DNA of 43,954 nucleotides from Paludibacteraceae bacterium (GTDB taxonomy: Bacteria > Bacteroidota > Bacteroidia > Bacteroidales > Paludibacteraceae), in the NCBI GenBank assembly GCA_024399835.1, contig JAKSNK010000013.1, positions 1-43,954 on the forward strand, in the 5' to 3' direction. The notes below the pieces were generated by a model, which saw nothing but the letters and a program-made list of their open reading frames with translations, was not told the DNA's origin and ran no database searches. Each line of letters begins with the position of its first letter. Within the stretch, counting starts at the first letter, position 1. The position numbers were made by a program, and so were the translations under genes. Shown piece after piece: positions 27,945-37,898 of the stretch.

Positions 27945-30675
27945 TGTTCTTAAGATATTTCCCCGTATAAGACTGCGGACATTGCATGATTTGTTCGGGC
28001 GTGCCTTCTGCCACGATATATCCTCCATTCTCGCCCCCCTCGGGACCTAAGTCGATAACATGGTCGGCAGCCAAAATAACGGCAGGGTTATGCTCGATAA
28101 CCAATATGGAGTGCCCCTTGGAAATCAACCTGTTCATCGCAATAAGCAGCACATTGATATCCGTCATACTCAGTCCTGTGGTGGGTTCGTCGAAGATGAA
28201 CAGAGTGGGCAGTCCGCTGTCTTCGCTTAGGAACGATGCCAACTTGACTCGCTGGCTCTCACCGCCGGACAGCGTAGAGGACGATTGCCCCAACTTGATA
28301 TAACCTAATCCGACCTCTTGCAGAGGGCGTAGCCGTTTGACTATTTTGGCGCAGCGTTTGTCTGCAGAGAAGAACTCTATCGCTTCGTCCACCGTCAATT
28401 CCAAAATATCGTAGATGGATTTGCCATTGTACAGCACATCCAGTATATCCCGTTGAAAACGCTTGCCGTGGCAGCACTCGCAGGGTAATACCAAGTCTGC
28501 CATAAACTGCATTTCGATAGTAACCGTTCCTTCGCCCTTGCACACTTCGCACCGTCCGCCGGGGGTGTTGAACGAGAAATGTGCCGGGGTGAATCGCAAT
28601 TGCTGCGACAGTTGCTGCTCGGCATATAATTGGCGTATCTCATCGTACGCCTTGAGGTAAGTGACAGGATTGGAACGCGAGGAACGGCTGAGAGGGTTTT
28701 GGTCAACAAACTCGACATTCCTGAGTGTTGCCAACGCACCGCCCAACGAACCGAATTCACCGGTGTAATCGGCTACTCCGCCATAATATCTCTTGAGGGC
28801 AGGGTAGAGTACTTTGCTCACCAAACTGGACTTGCCCGAACCGCTGACACCCGTGATGACTGTCATTACATTGAGCGGGAAACGAACGGTCAGATTCTTC
28901 AGGTTATTCTCCGACGCGCCACGCAATTCAATATAATTATTCCATATTCGGCGAGAAGCAGGAACCGTATAGTGCACATTCTCTAAATGCGGAATGCCTT
29001 CGCGCACTATTTCTCCTCCCCATTGCCCGGCTTTAGGTCCTATTTCAATCAGGTAGTCGGCAGCACGCTGGATGTCCAAATCGTGCTCTACCACTACGAT
29101 AGTGTTCTTCAAATCCCTTAACTCGTGCAGCGCATGAATCAGCATTTCGGTGTCTCGTGGATGCAAACCGATGGACGGTTCGTCCAATACATACAGCGAA
29201 CCAATCAAACTGCTTCCCAACGACTTGCTCAAATTGATACGCTGACTCTCGCCGCCGGACAGTGTGTTAGCGCCCCTGTTCAGTGTCAGGTAGTTTAATC
29301 CCACTTCCTGCAAAAAACGCAGCCGGGCATTGATTTCCTTAATAAGGGGCATAGCCACCAATTGTTCGCTTTTGGGCAGGGTAAGCCGGTTAAACCATTG
29401 TGCCAAGTCGCTAATCGGCATTTGTATCAAGTCTTGTACGGTTTTTCCGCCTACCGTCACATAATTTGTCTCTTTGCGAAGTCTCAGACCTGCACACTCG
29501 GGACAGACAGCTTTGCCCTTGTAGCGATTCAGTAAGATACGATATTGCATCTTGCTGTATTGTTTGGATTCTAATTCCAAAAAGAAGTCATTCAATCCGC
29601 GGAAATACTCATTCCCTATCCACAACAATCTCTTTTGTGCAGGTGTCAAGGCATAATAGGGCGTATGAATGGGAAAATCGAACTTGTCGGCAGAATAAAC
29701 CAAAGCATCGTTCCATTTGTGCATCGTTTCACCGTGCCAACAGGCAATAGCGCCCTCGTAAATAGATTTACTCTTGTCAGGAATTACCAAGTCTGCGTCA
29801 ATACCGGTTGTGTTGCCAAATCCGTTGCACCGGGGGCATGCTCCCAGCGGATTGTTGAAGTCAAACAGGTGCTCGGTCGGTTCGATAAAAGTGATACCGT
29901 CGGCTTCAAACCGTGTGGAGAAAGTGGCAGATGTGTAGGATGTATTGTCAGTAGTCCACCACAGACAGCATGTGCCGTGTCCCTCGAAAAAAGCCGTCTG
30001 CACAGAGTCCGCAAAACGATTGGAAGTGGGGGGCTGCCCGTCTGTGACTATACGATCTACCAGCAGATAAGTGTGTGCGTTATGTTGCTCCTCACGAGCA
30101 TCCGACAGGTAGATGGTCTGCTGACTTTCCGTGTCATACAACCGCGAGAAACCTTGCGCCTGCCATACTTGCATTTGCTCATGAAACGAGCGGTCTGCTC
30201 CCAATTGTATAGGAGCCAATAACCATAGTCGCGTTTGTATGGGCAGTTGCTCCATCGCTTTAACCACATCGGCTATGCTGTGGCGTTTGACTTCGGTATG
30301 ACTGACGGGCGAAATGGTATGTCCCGCGCGCGCGTACAATAATTTTATATAGTCGTATATTTCCGTGACGGTCCCCACAGTGGAGCGGGGATTACGCGAG
30401 ATAGTTTTTTGCTGAATGGCAATAGCAGGAGGAATACCTTCAATCTTGTCCACATCGGGCTTCTGCATACGCCCCAAGAATTGCCGTGCATACGCTGATA
30501 AACTCTCTACATATCTGCGTTGCCCTTCGGCATATAGTGTGTCAAACGCCAACGAAGATTTGCCCGAACCGCTGACGCCCGTAATGACTGTCAATTTGTT
30601 TCGGGGAATATCTACAGACACATTCTTGAGGTTATGCGTCCGTGCACCATGAATATGTATGAACGAATCTTTCAA
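27937..30675 (-). CDS. uvrA: Excinuclease ABC subunit A
   Basis: The 912-residue protein has the UvrA layout: [20 protein letters not shown] (Walker A near residue 40), [14 protein letters not shown], then [42 protein letters not shown], a second [20 protein letters not shown], the zinc finger [13 protein letters not shown]...[26 protein letters not shown] and DEPTTGLS. UvrA finds bulky DNA lesions and loads UvrB. The first zinc finger lacks its leading CxxC pair ([12 protein letters not shown]), while CPRC is kept. The start is TTG 30675, two bases after the stop of the HU-LysM gene; no in-frame ATG fits. It overlaps the ABC-F gene by 8 bases. Confidence 0.93.
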   Translation of the reverse strand: MKDSFIHIHGARTHNLKNVSVDIPRNKLTVITGVSGSGKSSLAFDTLYAEGQRRYVESLSAYARQFLGRMQKPDVDKIEGIPPAIAIQQKTISRNPRSTVGTVTEIYDYIKLLYARAGHTISPVSHTEVKRHSIADVVKAMEQLPIQTRLWLLAPIQLGADRSFHEQMQVWQAQGFSRLYDTESQQTIYLSDAREEQHNAHTYLLVDRIVTDGQPPTSNRFADSVQTAFFEGHGTCCLWWTTDNTSYTSATFSTRFEADGITFIEPTEHLFDFNNPLGACPRCNGFGNTTGIDADLVIPDKSKSIYEGAIACWHGETMHKWNDALVYSADKFDFPIHTPYYALTPAQKRLLWIGNEYFRGLNDFFLELESKQYSKMQYRILLNRYKGKAVCPECAGLRLRKETNYVTVGGKTVQDLIQMPISDLAQWFNRLTLPKSEQLVAMPLIKEINARLRFLQEVGLNYLTLNRGANTLSGGESQRINLSKSLGSSLIGSLYVLDEPSIGLHPRDTEMLIHALHELRDLKNTIVVVEHDLDIQRAADYLIEIGPKAGQWGGEIVREGIPHLENVHYTVPASRRIWNNYIELRGASENNLKNLTVRFPLNVMTVITGVSGSGKSSLVSKVLYPALKRYYGGVADYTGEFGSLGGALATLRNVEFVDQNPLSRSSRSNPVTYLKAYDEIRQLYAEQQLSQQLRFTPAHFSFNTPGGRCEVCKGEGTVTIEMQFMADLVLPCECCHGKRFQRDILDVLYNGKSIYDILELTVDEAIEFFSADKRCAKIVKRLRPLQEVGLGYIKLGQSSSTLSGGESQRVKLASFLSEDSGLPTLFIFDEPTTGLSMTDINVLLIAMNRLISKGHSILVIEHNPAVILAADHVIDLGPEGGENGGYIVAEGTPEQIMQCPQSYTGKYLKNND

Positions 30676-30677
30676 AT

Positions 30678-31772
30678 TTATTTGTTCAGAAATTCATCTG
30701 CCATTCGTTTCACTTTCTCTTGAATCTCAGGCGTGGCGAGTGCGATGGTTGCCTGGTCCAATTTAGGAATCTTGATTTTAGTTCCGACAGGAATCGAATT
30801 GGGGTTGCTGATATGCTCCTTGTTGGCATCGTAAATGAACACCCATAAGTCTTTTTTGCCATAATAACGATATGCCATCCATGCCAAGCGACTATCCTGG
30901 TGCATCTCTTCCTCTCCAATGAATTCGATGTATTCTACTTCTTCTATGGGTTCTTCCTGCACAGCCGTTGCCACATCGGTTGAATCCGTTAGCGTTGTAT
31001 CCATTACGGCAATGCTGTCTGTCGGGGTGGCAGAATCGCTATTCGTCCAACCGGCAGGCAGTTCGTCCACCATTTCTGCGCGTTCCTGCAAATCGTTCAG
31101 CCATTGCTCTATCTTGTGCTGAAAGAAGAAAACCAACCCTACTATCAACAGCAAAAAGACCAACATGGTGATACCTGCCGTCATCCACAGATGTTTCTTT
31201 TCGTGATTGTTTTCGTCTTTGGATGTATCGACCGTCTTTGGCTCTTCCTTGGGCGTATCTTCCTTTTTGACGGGAATGACATAGTCCGGGATAACAGGGC
31301 GTTCCGGTTGTTGGGGCTCTATTGGTTTTGTTTCAGTTTCGTCAGGCATGTTGTTTTCGTCGGATTCATCGGCAGATGTGTGCTTAGGACCTTGCCCCAA
31401 TTCACCTAAAATATCCACAATTTCATCCGCTTGGTCGCTCAGTTTTTGAATAGGGTTGATACCAACTTCCAAATGCGGCGTTTCCGTCTCGTTGATGATT
31501 TCATCCATGCTGGAAGCCATCGTGTAGGTCAAACGCTGTGTTTCCGGCAAAATAATTGTTTCGCCGGTAGTCACATTTACGCTCTTGCGGGGCTTCATTG
31601 TCTTCATCTTGAAGGTGCCCAAGCCGTTGACATGCACATCTTTCCCCTGCTGCAAAGCACGAGCCATTTCGTCAATCCATCCGGTCAATATGGTATTAAC
31701 CTCTTTTTCCGATAATCCTGTTTGTTGGGCAACGATTTTTTTAATGGCTACCCAAGTTAATTTGTTTTCCAT
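30678..31772 (-). CDS. HU-like DNA-binding domain, membrane segment and LysM-like domain
   Basis: Start at ATG 31772 (MENKLTWVAIKKIVAQQTGL), 364 residues; ATG 31793 would add seven. Residues 1-90 are an HU/IHF-type fold with the conserved VHVNGLGTFKMKTMKPRKSV (the GxGxF/R motif). A long acidic, Pro-rich linker follows (to about 190), then one membrane helix (LWMTAGITMLVFLLLIVGLV). The rest is acidic and Thr/Ser-rich and ends in a LysM-like stretch (YRYYGKKDLWVFIYDANKEH, ISNPNSIPVGTKIKIP). The topology would put the DNA-binding part in the cytoplasm and the LysM part in the periplasm, linking DNA to the envelope. It overlaps rimO by 32 bases. Confidence 0.85.
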   Translation of the reverse strand: MENKLTWVAIKKIVAQQTGLSEKEVNTILTGWIDEMARALQQGKDVHVNGLGTFKMKTMKPRKSVNVTTGETIILPETQRLTYTMASSMDEIINETETPHLEVGINPIQKLSDQADEIVDILGELGQGPKHTSADESDENNMPDETETKPIEPQQPERPVIPDYVIPVKKEDTPKEEPKTVDTSKDENNHEKKHLWMTAGITMLVFLLLIVGLVFFFQHKIEQWLNDLQERAEMVDELPAGWTNSDSATPTDSIAVMDTTLTDSTDVATAVQEEPIEEVEYIEFIGEEEMHQDSRLAWMAYRYYGKKDLWVFIYDANKEHISNPNSIPVGTKIKIPKLDQATIALATPEIQEKVKRMADEFLNK

Positions 31773-33072
31773 ATAAATCAAAATCTTCGGCATTCTCGAT
31801 GATTACATCGATGAAATCGCCTATTTTTAAAGGTTGATATGTATCTTTTTTATGAATCAATATTTCGCAATCTACTTCGGGCGAATCGTATTCGCTGCGG
31901 CCAACCCAATAATCTCCTTCTTGACGATCAATCAGCACGGATAATTGCTGCCCGACTTTGCTTTGCTGCAGTTCTTCGGAAATCTGCTGCTGAATAGCCA
32001 TCAGTCGGTTCAATCGTTTTTGCTTGATTTCATCGGGAATGTCATCTTTGTAATGTTGGGCGGCATAGGTACCTTCTTCTTCGCTATACGCAAACGCTCC
32101 CATTCGCTCAAATCGCATTTGTCTGACCCATTCGCACAATGCCTGAAAATCTTCTTCGGTCTCTCCTGGATGACCTACCATCAGTGTGGTGCGTAGGTGA
32201 ATACAGGGCACTTTAGCGCGTATATGGGCGATTAACTCATCCTGTTGTTCCCGTGTGATATGCCGGCGCATTTGTGTCAGCATGTGTGTGGTGCAATGCT
32301 GCAGGGCGATGTCCAAATACTTGCATACATTGGGGTGCTTTGCCATAACTTCCAAGAGTTCATCGGGAAAATCAGTGGGATAAGCATAGTGCAATCGAAT
32401 CCAATGAATACCGTCAATCTGTGCTAATGTATCAATCAGTTCGGGCAATGCGTGCCGACCGTACAAATCCGTTCCGTAACTGCTCAAGTCTTGTGCAATC
32501 ACATTGATTTCTTTGACTCCCTGCTGCTGCAACCATCGGGCTTCTGCCACAATGTCCTCTTTGGGGCGTGAGGTATGTTTCCCCGTGATTAGCGGAATGG
32601 CGCAATAAGAACACATACGGTTGCATCCCTCGCTGATTTTGAGATAAGCGGTATGCGAAGGCGTTGTCAGATGTCTCGGTACAACAACCGATGACGGGTC
32701 AATCGTATCGTGTGCCTCGCCTATTTCCTGCACGAGGTCTAAATAGTCAAACTTGCCAAACCATTTGTCCACTTCAGGAATCTCTGTTTCCAAGTCATGC
32801 AAATATCGCTGACTCAAGCACCCCATTACATAGAGTTTATTTACCTTTCCATCGGTCTTTCGGGCGGCGAACTGCAAAATAGTTTGAATGCTTTCCTCTT
32901 TGGCATCGCCGATAAATCCGCAGGTGTTGATAACCACAATCTTACCGGTCGGGCGTTTGGCATCGTGGTAACAACGATAGCCGGCAGATTCCAACCTTGC
33001 CATCAGTCGCTCGGAATCTACAAGGTTCTTCGAGCAACCCAGAGTCAATATGTCAATGCGCGGGCGTGTCAA
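31741..33072 (-). CDS. rimO: Ribosomal protein S12 methylthiotransferase
   Basis: The 443-residue protein has the three-domain methylthiotransferase structure: an N-terminal domain with ILTLGCSKNLVDSE, VINTCGFIGDAKEESI and VMGCLSQRY (three cluster cysteines), a radical SAM core with SEGCNRMCSYCAIPLITGKH (CxxxCxxC), and a C-terminal TRAM domain (VLIDRQEGDYWVGRSEYDSP, FIDVIIE). It modifies an aspartate of ribosomal protein S12. It starts with TTG (33072) ten bases behind recQ; no in-frame ATG lies nearby. Its end overlaps the HU-LysM start by 32 bases. Confidence 0.95.
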   Translation of the reverse strand: MTRPRIDILTLGCSKNLVDSERLMARLESAGYRCYHDAKRPTGKIVVINTCGFIGDAKEESIQTILQFAARKTDGKVNKLYVMGCLSQRYLHDLETEIPEVDKWFGKFDYLDLVQEIGEAHDTIDPSSVVVPRHLTTPSHTAYLKISEGCNRMCSYCAIPLITGKHTSRPKEDIVAEARWLQQQGVKEINVIAQDLSSYGTDLYGRHALPELIDTLAQIDGIHWIRLHYAYPTDFPDELLEVMAKHPNVCKYLDIALQHCTTHMLTQMRRHITREQQDELIAHIRAKVPCIHLRTTLMVGHPGETEEDFQALCEWVRQMRFERMGAFAYSEEEGTYAAQHYKDDIPDEIKQKRLNRLMAIQQQISEELQQSKVGQQLSVLIDRQEGDYWVGRSEYDSPEVDCEILIHKKDTYQPLKIGDFIDVIIENAEDFDLYGKQINLGSH

Positions 33073-33082
33073 AACGCTATTG

Positions 33083-35263
33083 TTAATTGCCTAAGTCGGA
33101 GTGGAACTTGATACGCACCAAACGGACATGCAACTCGTCATAATCGTCTTCCCCTAATTCCTGCATGGCTAATTTGATGCTGTCATTTTCTGCGTTCTTA
33201 AAGTAATCGATGATTTCTTCCTTTTCATCGGGATCTACCACCTCGTCAATGAAATAATTGATATTGAGTTTAGTGCCGCTATAGACGATGGCTTCTATCT
33301 CCTCCAACATTTCTTCCATTGACATACCTTTACTTTCTGCCAAGTCGTCCAACGCTACACGACGGTCGATGGCTTGAATAATGCTGATTTTTCCCGATGA
33401 ATCTTTGGCTTTTGTATGGAAGCGCAAATCTTCGGGACGGATAATCTCGTTTTCATCAACATATTCTTTGATTACCTTCAGAAATTCTTCTCCGTAGCGT
33501 TTGGCTTTACCTGCACCGACTCCCGGAATGTTCTGTATTTCTTCGAAAGTAATCGGGTACGAAGTCGCCATTGCTTCCAGTGAGGGGTCTTGGAATATAA
33601 CGAATGGAGGAACATCCAGTTTCTTGCTCAGTTTTTTGCGTATATCCTTCAATATGGCAAATAGTACCTCGTCTGCGGCAGCGCTGCCGATCATGGCTGC
33701 TTCCATTTCCTCCTCTTCTTCATCGTGCACTTCAATAGGCACTTCAAATCGGGATGAGCGTTTTAGCCATTTATGTCCTTCCGGCGTGATTTTTAGGTCT
33801 CCGTATGACTCGATGTCTTTTTTGATATATCCGGCTAACATGGCTTGCCGGATTATGGCATGTAGCACATTCTCGTCCTCGTCTTCACCGCTTCCGAAAG
33901 TCTCCAGGTCGTTGTGATTATAAGTGCGGACATCCGCTGTCATATTGCCGTGAATAATATCCACAATATGGTCCGCGTGGAAATGCTCGCTCAATTGCAG
34001 AATGGTCTCCATAACGATGCCGAGCAGTTCACTTTCGTCCACCATGCGATATTGCTTTTTGCAGTTATCGCAATTGCCGCAGTTGTCATTGTTGTAGTCT
34101 TCACCGAAATAGTGCAAGAGCAATCGGCGACGGCAAATGGTTGATTCGGCATATCCTTGTGTCTCCAATAGCAGTTGGTTGCCAATCTCCAATTCGTTGC
34201 CTAATTTGCTTTGTTGGAACTTGCGCAGACGGTCGATGTCTTTCGGTGAATAGAAGCAAATACATTGTCCTTCGCCTCCGTCGCGCCCTGCACGCCCGGT
34301 CTCCTGATAATATCCTTCCAGCGATTTGGGAATGTCGTAGTGTACTACAAACCGTACATCGGGTTTGTCTATCCCCATTCCGAAGGCAATCGTGGCAACG
34401 ATGACCTGGCATTGTTCCATCAGGAAAGCGTCTTGATTGGCGGTCCTTGTTGCTGCTTCCATGCCGGCATGGTAGGGCAGGGCAGAGATGCCGTTCACGC
34501 GAAGAGTCTCCGATAAATCTTCCACTTCTTTCCGTGCAAGACAATATACAATGCCGGATTTGCCGTTCATTGAACGGATGTATCGAATCAGGTCTTTATC
34601 CACATCGTCTGTTTTTGGACGAACTTCGTAATACAAATTAGGACGGTTAAAACTGGATTTGAATACTTTGGCGTCCAACATCCCCAAGTTCTTTTGTATG
34701 TCGTGCTGCACTTTTGGGGTGGCAGTAGCAGTAAGTGCCACAATCGGCGCTTTGCCAATTCGCTCGGTCATATCCTGGATATTCCGGTATTCAGGACGAA
34801 AATCGTGTCCCCATTCAGAGATACAATGCGCTTCGTCCACTGCATAAAAACTGACATGGATACCTCGTAAGAAGTCGATGTTTTCGGTCTTGTTCAGCGA
34901 CTCCGGTGCCAAATAGAGCAGTTTGGTCTTTCCCGACAGGATATCTTCTTTCACGGCTGCTATTTCCGGACGGGAGAGGGATGAATTGATAAAATGCGCC
35001 ACTCCGTCTTCTTCCGAGTAGTTGCGCATGGCATCTACTTGGTTCTTCATCAGCGCAATCAATGGGCTCACCACAACTGCAACTCCGTCCATTAGCAAGG
35101 ATGGAAGTTGATAGCACAAACTTTTTCCTCCACCGGTCGGCATTAGTACAAAGGTGTTGTTCCCGGACAATATATTCATAATAATGTCCTCTTGATTGCC
35201 CTTGAACTTGTCAAAACCGAAATGGTATTGCAATGCTGTAATTAGTTCTTCGTGTGTAATCAT
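33083..35263 (-). CDS. recQ: ATP-dependent DNA helicase RecQ
   Basis: Start at ATG 35263 (MITHEELITALQYHFGFDKF), 726 residues; a longer open frame upstream covers the promoter. Motifs in order: FKGNQEDII (Q motif), VLMPTGGGKSLCYQLP (Walker A), YAVDEAHCISEWGHDFRPEY, ALTATATPKV, YHAGMEA, VATIAFGMGIDKPDVRFVVH, YYQETGRAGRDG; then the zinc site CRRRLLLHYFGE...CGNCDNC, the RQC winged helix, and an HRDC domain (VPPFVIFQDPSLEAMAT, NIPGVGAGKAKRYGEEFL). An extra C-terminal part of about 100 residues (KGMSMEEMLEEIEAIV) is usual in Bacteroidota. RecQ unwinds DNA in recombination and fork repair. It is the first gene of the minus-strand run. Confidence 0.95.
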   Translation of the reverse strand: MITHEELITALQYHFGFDKFKGNQEDIIMNILSGNNTFVLMPTGGGKSLCYQLPSLLMDGVAVVVSPLIALMKNQVDAMRNYSEEDGVAHFINSSLSRPEIAAVKEDILSGKTKLLYLAPESLNKTENIDFLRGIHVSFYAVDEAHCISEWGHDFRPEYRNIQDMTERIGKAPIVALTATATPKVQHDIQKNLGMLDAKVFKSSFNRPNLYYEVRPKTDDVDKDLIRYIRSMNGKSGIVYCLARKEVEDLSETLRVNGISALPYHAGMEAATRTANQDAFLMEQCQVIVATIAFGMGIDKPDVRFVVHYDIPKSLEGYYQETGRAGRDGGEGQCICFYSPKDIDRLRKFQQSKLGNELEIGNQLLLETQGYAESTICRRRLLLHYFGEDYNNDNCGNCDNCKKQYRMVDESELLGIVMETILQLSEHFHADHIVDIIHGNMTADVRTYNHNDLETFGSGEDEDENVLHAIIRQAMLAGYIKKDIESYGDLKITPEGHKWLKRSSRFEVPIEVHDEEEEEMEAAMIGSAAADEVLFAILKDIRKKLSKKLDVPPFVIFQDPSLEAMATSYPITFEEIQNIPGVGAGKAKRYGEEFLKVIKEYVDENEIIRPEDLRFHTKAKDSSGKISIIQAIDRRVALDDLAESKGMSMEEMLEEIEAIVYSGTKLNINYFIDEVVDPDEKEEIIDYFKNAENDSIKLAMQELGEDDYDELHVRLVRIKFHSDLGN

Positions 35264-35286
35264 TCCGCAGAATTTCAAATTTAGTG

Positions 35287-35318
35287 CAAAATTAAGTAAA
35301 AATATTGATACATCCAAA
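35287..35318 (-). promoter_or_regulatory. Promoter of recQ and the minus-strand run
   Basis: On the minus strand TTTG (35318-35315) and TAATTTTG (35294-35287), 20 bases apart. The first bases of the transcript lie about 20 bases before the recQ ATG. Confidence 0.75.
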
Positions 35319-35344
35319 TTTTTTTGCGAAAAAATGGCAAAAAA

Positions 35345-35376
35345 GTTGGGATATTCAAAAAAAAATTGTAACTTTG
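35345..35376 (+). promoter_or_regulatory. Promoter of galK
   Basis: TAACTTTG (35369-35376) is a good -7 box; TTGG (35346-35349), 19 bases upstream, is a weak -33 box. Confidence 0.65.
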
Positions 35377-35417
35377 CGACTAAATTTTGATTCTTTAACC
35401 TTTTAAACGGCAATATT

Positions 35418-36584
35418 ATGGAACTAAATGAACTAAAACAGGCCTTTGAGAAGACCTATGGTAAAAAAGCGAGTGCGATTTATTTTGCACCCGGTCGTGT
35501 TAATTTGATTGGCGAACATACCGACTATAACGGCGGTTATGTTTTTCCGTGTGCCCTCAGTTTCGGTACTTATCTGCTGATGGCGGAAAACGATGACCAG
35601 GTGATGCGTTTTCAATCGCTCAATGTTCCCGAGAAGATTGTGCTCAATCTCAATCAGTTGGAAAAACCTTTGGCAAACAACTGCTGGGCAAATTATCCGT
35701 TAGGTTGTATTGCTCAATATATCAAGCGCGGTTTTGCTATACGCAGGGGGTATGATATGCTCTTCTGGGGCAATGTCCCTGCCGGTGCAGGTTTGAGTAG
35801 CTCGGCTGCCATTGAGGTCGCTACCGCTTTTGCGTTTGCTGACTTGCTGAATGCTGAATACGACCGTACCGAATTGGCAAAAATCGGACAACAGAGTGAG
35901 CACGAATTTGCAGGCGTAAACTGCGGTATTATGGACCAGTTCGCTTCTGCACAAGGCAAAAAAGACCACGCTATCTTCTTGAATTGCGACACGATGGAGT
36001 TCCAACTTGTTCCTGTCAAACTCGAGGGTGTCAAGGTGGTTGTTGCCAATACACACTCTCCGCATAAACTTGATTCCGGAGCATACAATGCCCGCGTTGA
36101 GCAGTGCCAGTTGGCAGTTCGCCAGTTGCAGTCCAAACGCCCGGACTTAAAGAACCTCGCTCAATTGACAGAAACTGATTTCAAAGCCATTGAGAGTGCT
36201 CTCACGGACGAAACGGCTCATCGCCGTGCGCGCCATGTGGTAGGCGAAGTACAACGCACTACGGATGCCGTGGCTGCTTTGAAAAAAGGTGACATTGCTA
36301 AGTTTGGACAGTTGATGAACCAGAGCCATGTTTCTCTTCGTGACGACTATGAGGTGACCGGTCCCGAACTGGACGCAATGGCTGAAGCGGCTTGGAAGAT
36401 TGACGGCGTTATCGGTAGCCGTATGACAGGTGGCGGCTTCGGTGGCTGCACCGTTTCTCTTGTCAAAGATGAAGCCATACCCGCTTTCATTGAGAAAGTA
36501 GGCAAAGAATATGCTGCCAAAACAGGACTCACAGCTGAGTTCTATGTGGCTGAAATTGGTGATGGTGCCAAGAGAATAGAGTGA
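35418..36584 (+). CDS. galK: Galactokinase
   Basis: The 388-residue protein is a GHMP kinase with the galactokinase signature APGRVNLIGEHTDYNGGYVF near residue 25, the ATP-binding loop VPAGAGLSSSAAIEVA (near 117), CGIMDQFASAQGK, and the C-terminal MTGGGFGGCTVSLV. It phosphorylates galactose to galactose 1-phosphate, the first step of the Leloir pathway. Length is normal. galM begins one base after its stop, so both are in one operon with a promoter in the divergent region to recQ. Confidence 0.96.
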   Translation: MELNELKQAFEKTYGKKASAIYFAPGRVNLIGEHTDYNGGYVFPCALSFGTYLLMAENDDQVMRFQSLNVPEKIVLNLNQLEKPLANNCWANYPLGCIAQYIKRGFAIRRGYDMLFWGNVPAGAGLSSSAAIEVATAFAFADLLNAEYDRTELAKIGQQSEHEFAGVNCGIMDQFASAQGKKDHAIFLNCDTMEFQLVPVKLEGVKVVVANTHSPHKLDSGAYNARVEQCQLAVRQLQSKRPDLKNLAQLTETDFKAIESALTDETAHRRARHVVGEVQRTTDAVAALKKGDIAKFGQLMNQSHVSLRDDYEVTGPELDAMAEAAWKIDGVIGSRMTGGGFGGCTVSLVKDEAIPAFIEKVGKEYAAKTGLTAEFYVAEIGDGAKRIE

Positions 36585-36585
36585 T

Positions 36586-37584
36586 ATGAAACCGATTCGC
36601 ACAATCGCTATCAGGGGCGGACATGGACTGTCTGCTGAAATTAGCACTTATGGGGCTAAAATCCTTAAACTCATAGTGCCGAATAATCAGGGCGAGGCAA
36701 AAGATATCGTCTTGGGTTTTGGTACCATGGACGAGTGGCTGCAAAAGGAAACCTATTTCAATGCCATTATTGGGCGTTATGCCAACCGTATCAAGGACGG
36801 GCGTTTCAGTTTGGATGGCAAGGATTATCAATTGCCTGTCAATAATGGCACCAACTCGCTGCATGGCGGTGTGCACGGATTTAATGAGAAAGTTTGGGAA
36901 GTTGTCGGGCAGAGTTTGCATAGTGTCAGTTTGCATTATCGTGCTGCTGACGGCGAGGAAGGGTATCCGGGTAATTTGGACATCTATGTCACCTATACGC
37001 TCACTCGCGAAAACGCTTTGTCTATCCGGTACGAAGCCAAAACAGATGCTCCCACGATTGTCGGTTTAACCAATCACGCGTACTTTAATTTAGAGGGCGA
37101 AGGCAGTGGCACGGTGCATAATCATACCTTGCAGGTTTTTGCCGATGCTTATACGCCTTTTGACGATACGGCATGTCCTACGGGCGAAATCTTGCCTGTG
37201 GAACATACGCCGATGGACTTCCGCCAGCCGGTGAGGGTGGGCGACCGCATCGACGATCCTTTCTTCGCTCCCGGACGGGGCATAGATAACAACTGGGTGC
37301 TGCGTAAGGAACATCCCGATAGCCAAGCACCCGAATTGGCGGCTGTCGTCGAGGCGGATGGCAGACGGATGGAAGTGTGGACTTCTATGCCGGGTTTGCA
37401 GGTCTATACGGGCAACTGGGTAGAGCGCAATGTGGGCAAGAGCGGACGGACTTATGATGTGCAACATGCTATTTGCCTGGAGGCACAGAGTTTCCCCGAT
37501 AGCCCCAATCATGATAATTTCCCGAATGTCGTTTTGCGGCAGGGAGAAGTGTATTATGCCCGGACGGATTATAAGTTTGTGTGA
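36586..37584 (+). CDS. galM: Aldose 1-epimerase (mutarotase)
   Basis: The 332-residue protein has the family motifs FNAIIGRYANRIKDGRF, NNGTNSLHGGVHGFNEKVWE (catalytic His region), GLTNHAYFNLEGEGSGTVHN (second His) and VYTGNWVE with a C-terminal ICLEAQSFPDSPNH containing the catalytic glutamate. It interconverts the alpha and beta anomers of galactose ahead of galactokinase. It is probably cytoplasmic because no signal peptide is seen. It is coupled to galK and followed 2 bases later by the divIC/ftsB-like gene. Confidence 0.95.
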   Translation: MKPIRTIAIRGGHGLSAEISTYGAKILKLIVPNNQGEAKDIVLGFGTMDEWLQKETYFNAIIGRYANRIKDGRFSLDGKDYQLPVNNGTNSLHGGVHGFNEKVWEVVGQSLHSVSLHYRAADGEEGYPGNLDIYVTYTLTRENALSIRYEAKTDAPTIVGLTNHAYFNLEGEGSGTVHNHTLQVFADAYTPFDDTACPTGEILPVEHTPMDFRQPVRVGDRIDDPFFAPGRGIDNNWVLRKEHPDSQAPELAAVVEADGRRMEVWTSMPGLQVYTGNWVERNVGKSGRTYDVQHAICLEAQSFPDSPNHDNFPNVVLRQGEVYYARTDYKFV

Positions 37585-37586
37585 GT

Positions 37587-37898
37587 ATGAATCCTGTGAA
37601 TTGGCAACATGTATGGTTTTTTGTTCGCACTTATGTGTTGAACAAATATGTCATTGCGGTGCTCCTTTTTGTGGGCGTTTATATCTTTGTCGGCGAGCAG
37701 AGTATTCTTAAATCCATCAGTCGGGCGCGGCAGATTCGTGAGACCGAGCAGGAACTTGAAATCACCGAACAGCGCATTGACGAGGCGACGCGCATGCTCA
37801 ACAGTTTGGAGCAAACCGACACATTAGAGAAATATGCGCGCGAGCACTATCTGATGCACCGGGACGATGAAGATGTGTTTTTGGTGGACGAACAATGA
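37587..37898 (+). CDS. DivIC/FtsB-like septum formation protein
   Basis: The 103-residue protein starts MNPVNWQHVWFFVRTYVLNK, has one membrane helix (YVIAVLLFVGVYIFVG, about 20-36), then a coiled coil (SRARQIRETEQELEITEQRI) and the conserved end LEKYAREHYLMHRDDEDVFL. This is the topology of FtsB/DivIC, small bitopic cell-division proteins that bind FtsL and FtsQ. It overlaps the ruvC start by 4 bases (ATGA), so it is in one transcript with galK, galM and ruvC. Confidence 0.85.
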   Translation: MNPVNWQHVWFFVRTYVLNKYVIAVLLFVGVYIFVGEQSILKSISRARQIRETEQELEITEQRIDEATRMLNSLEQTDTLEKYAREHYLMHRDDEDVFLVDEQ

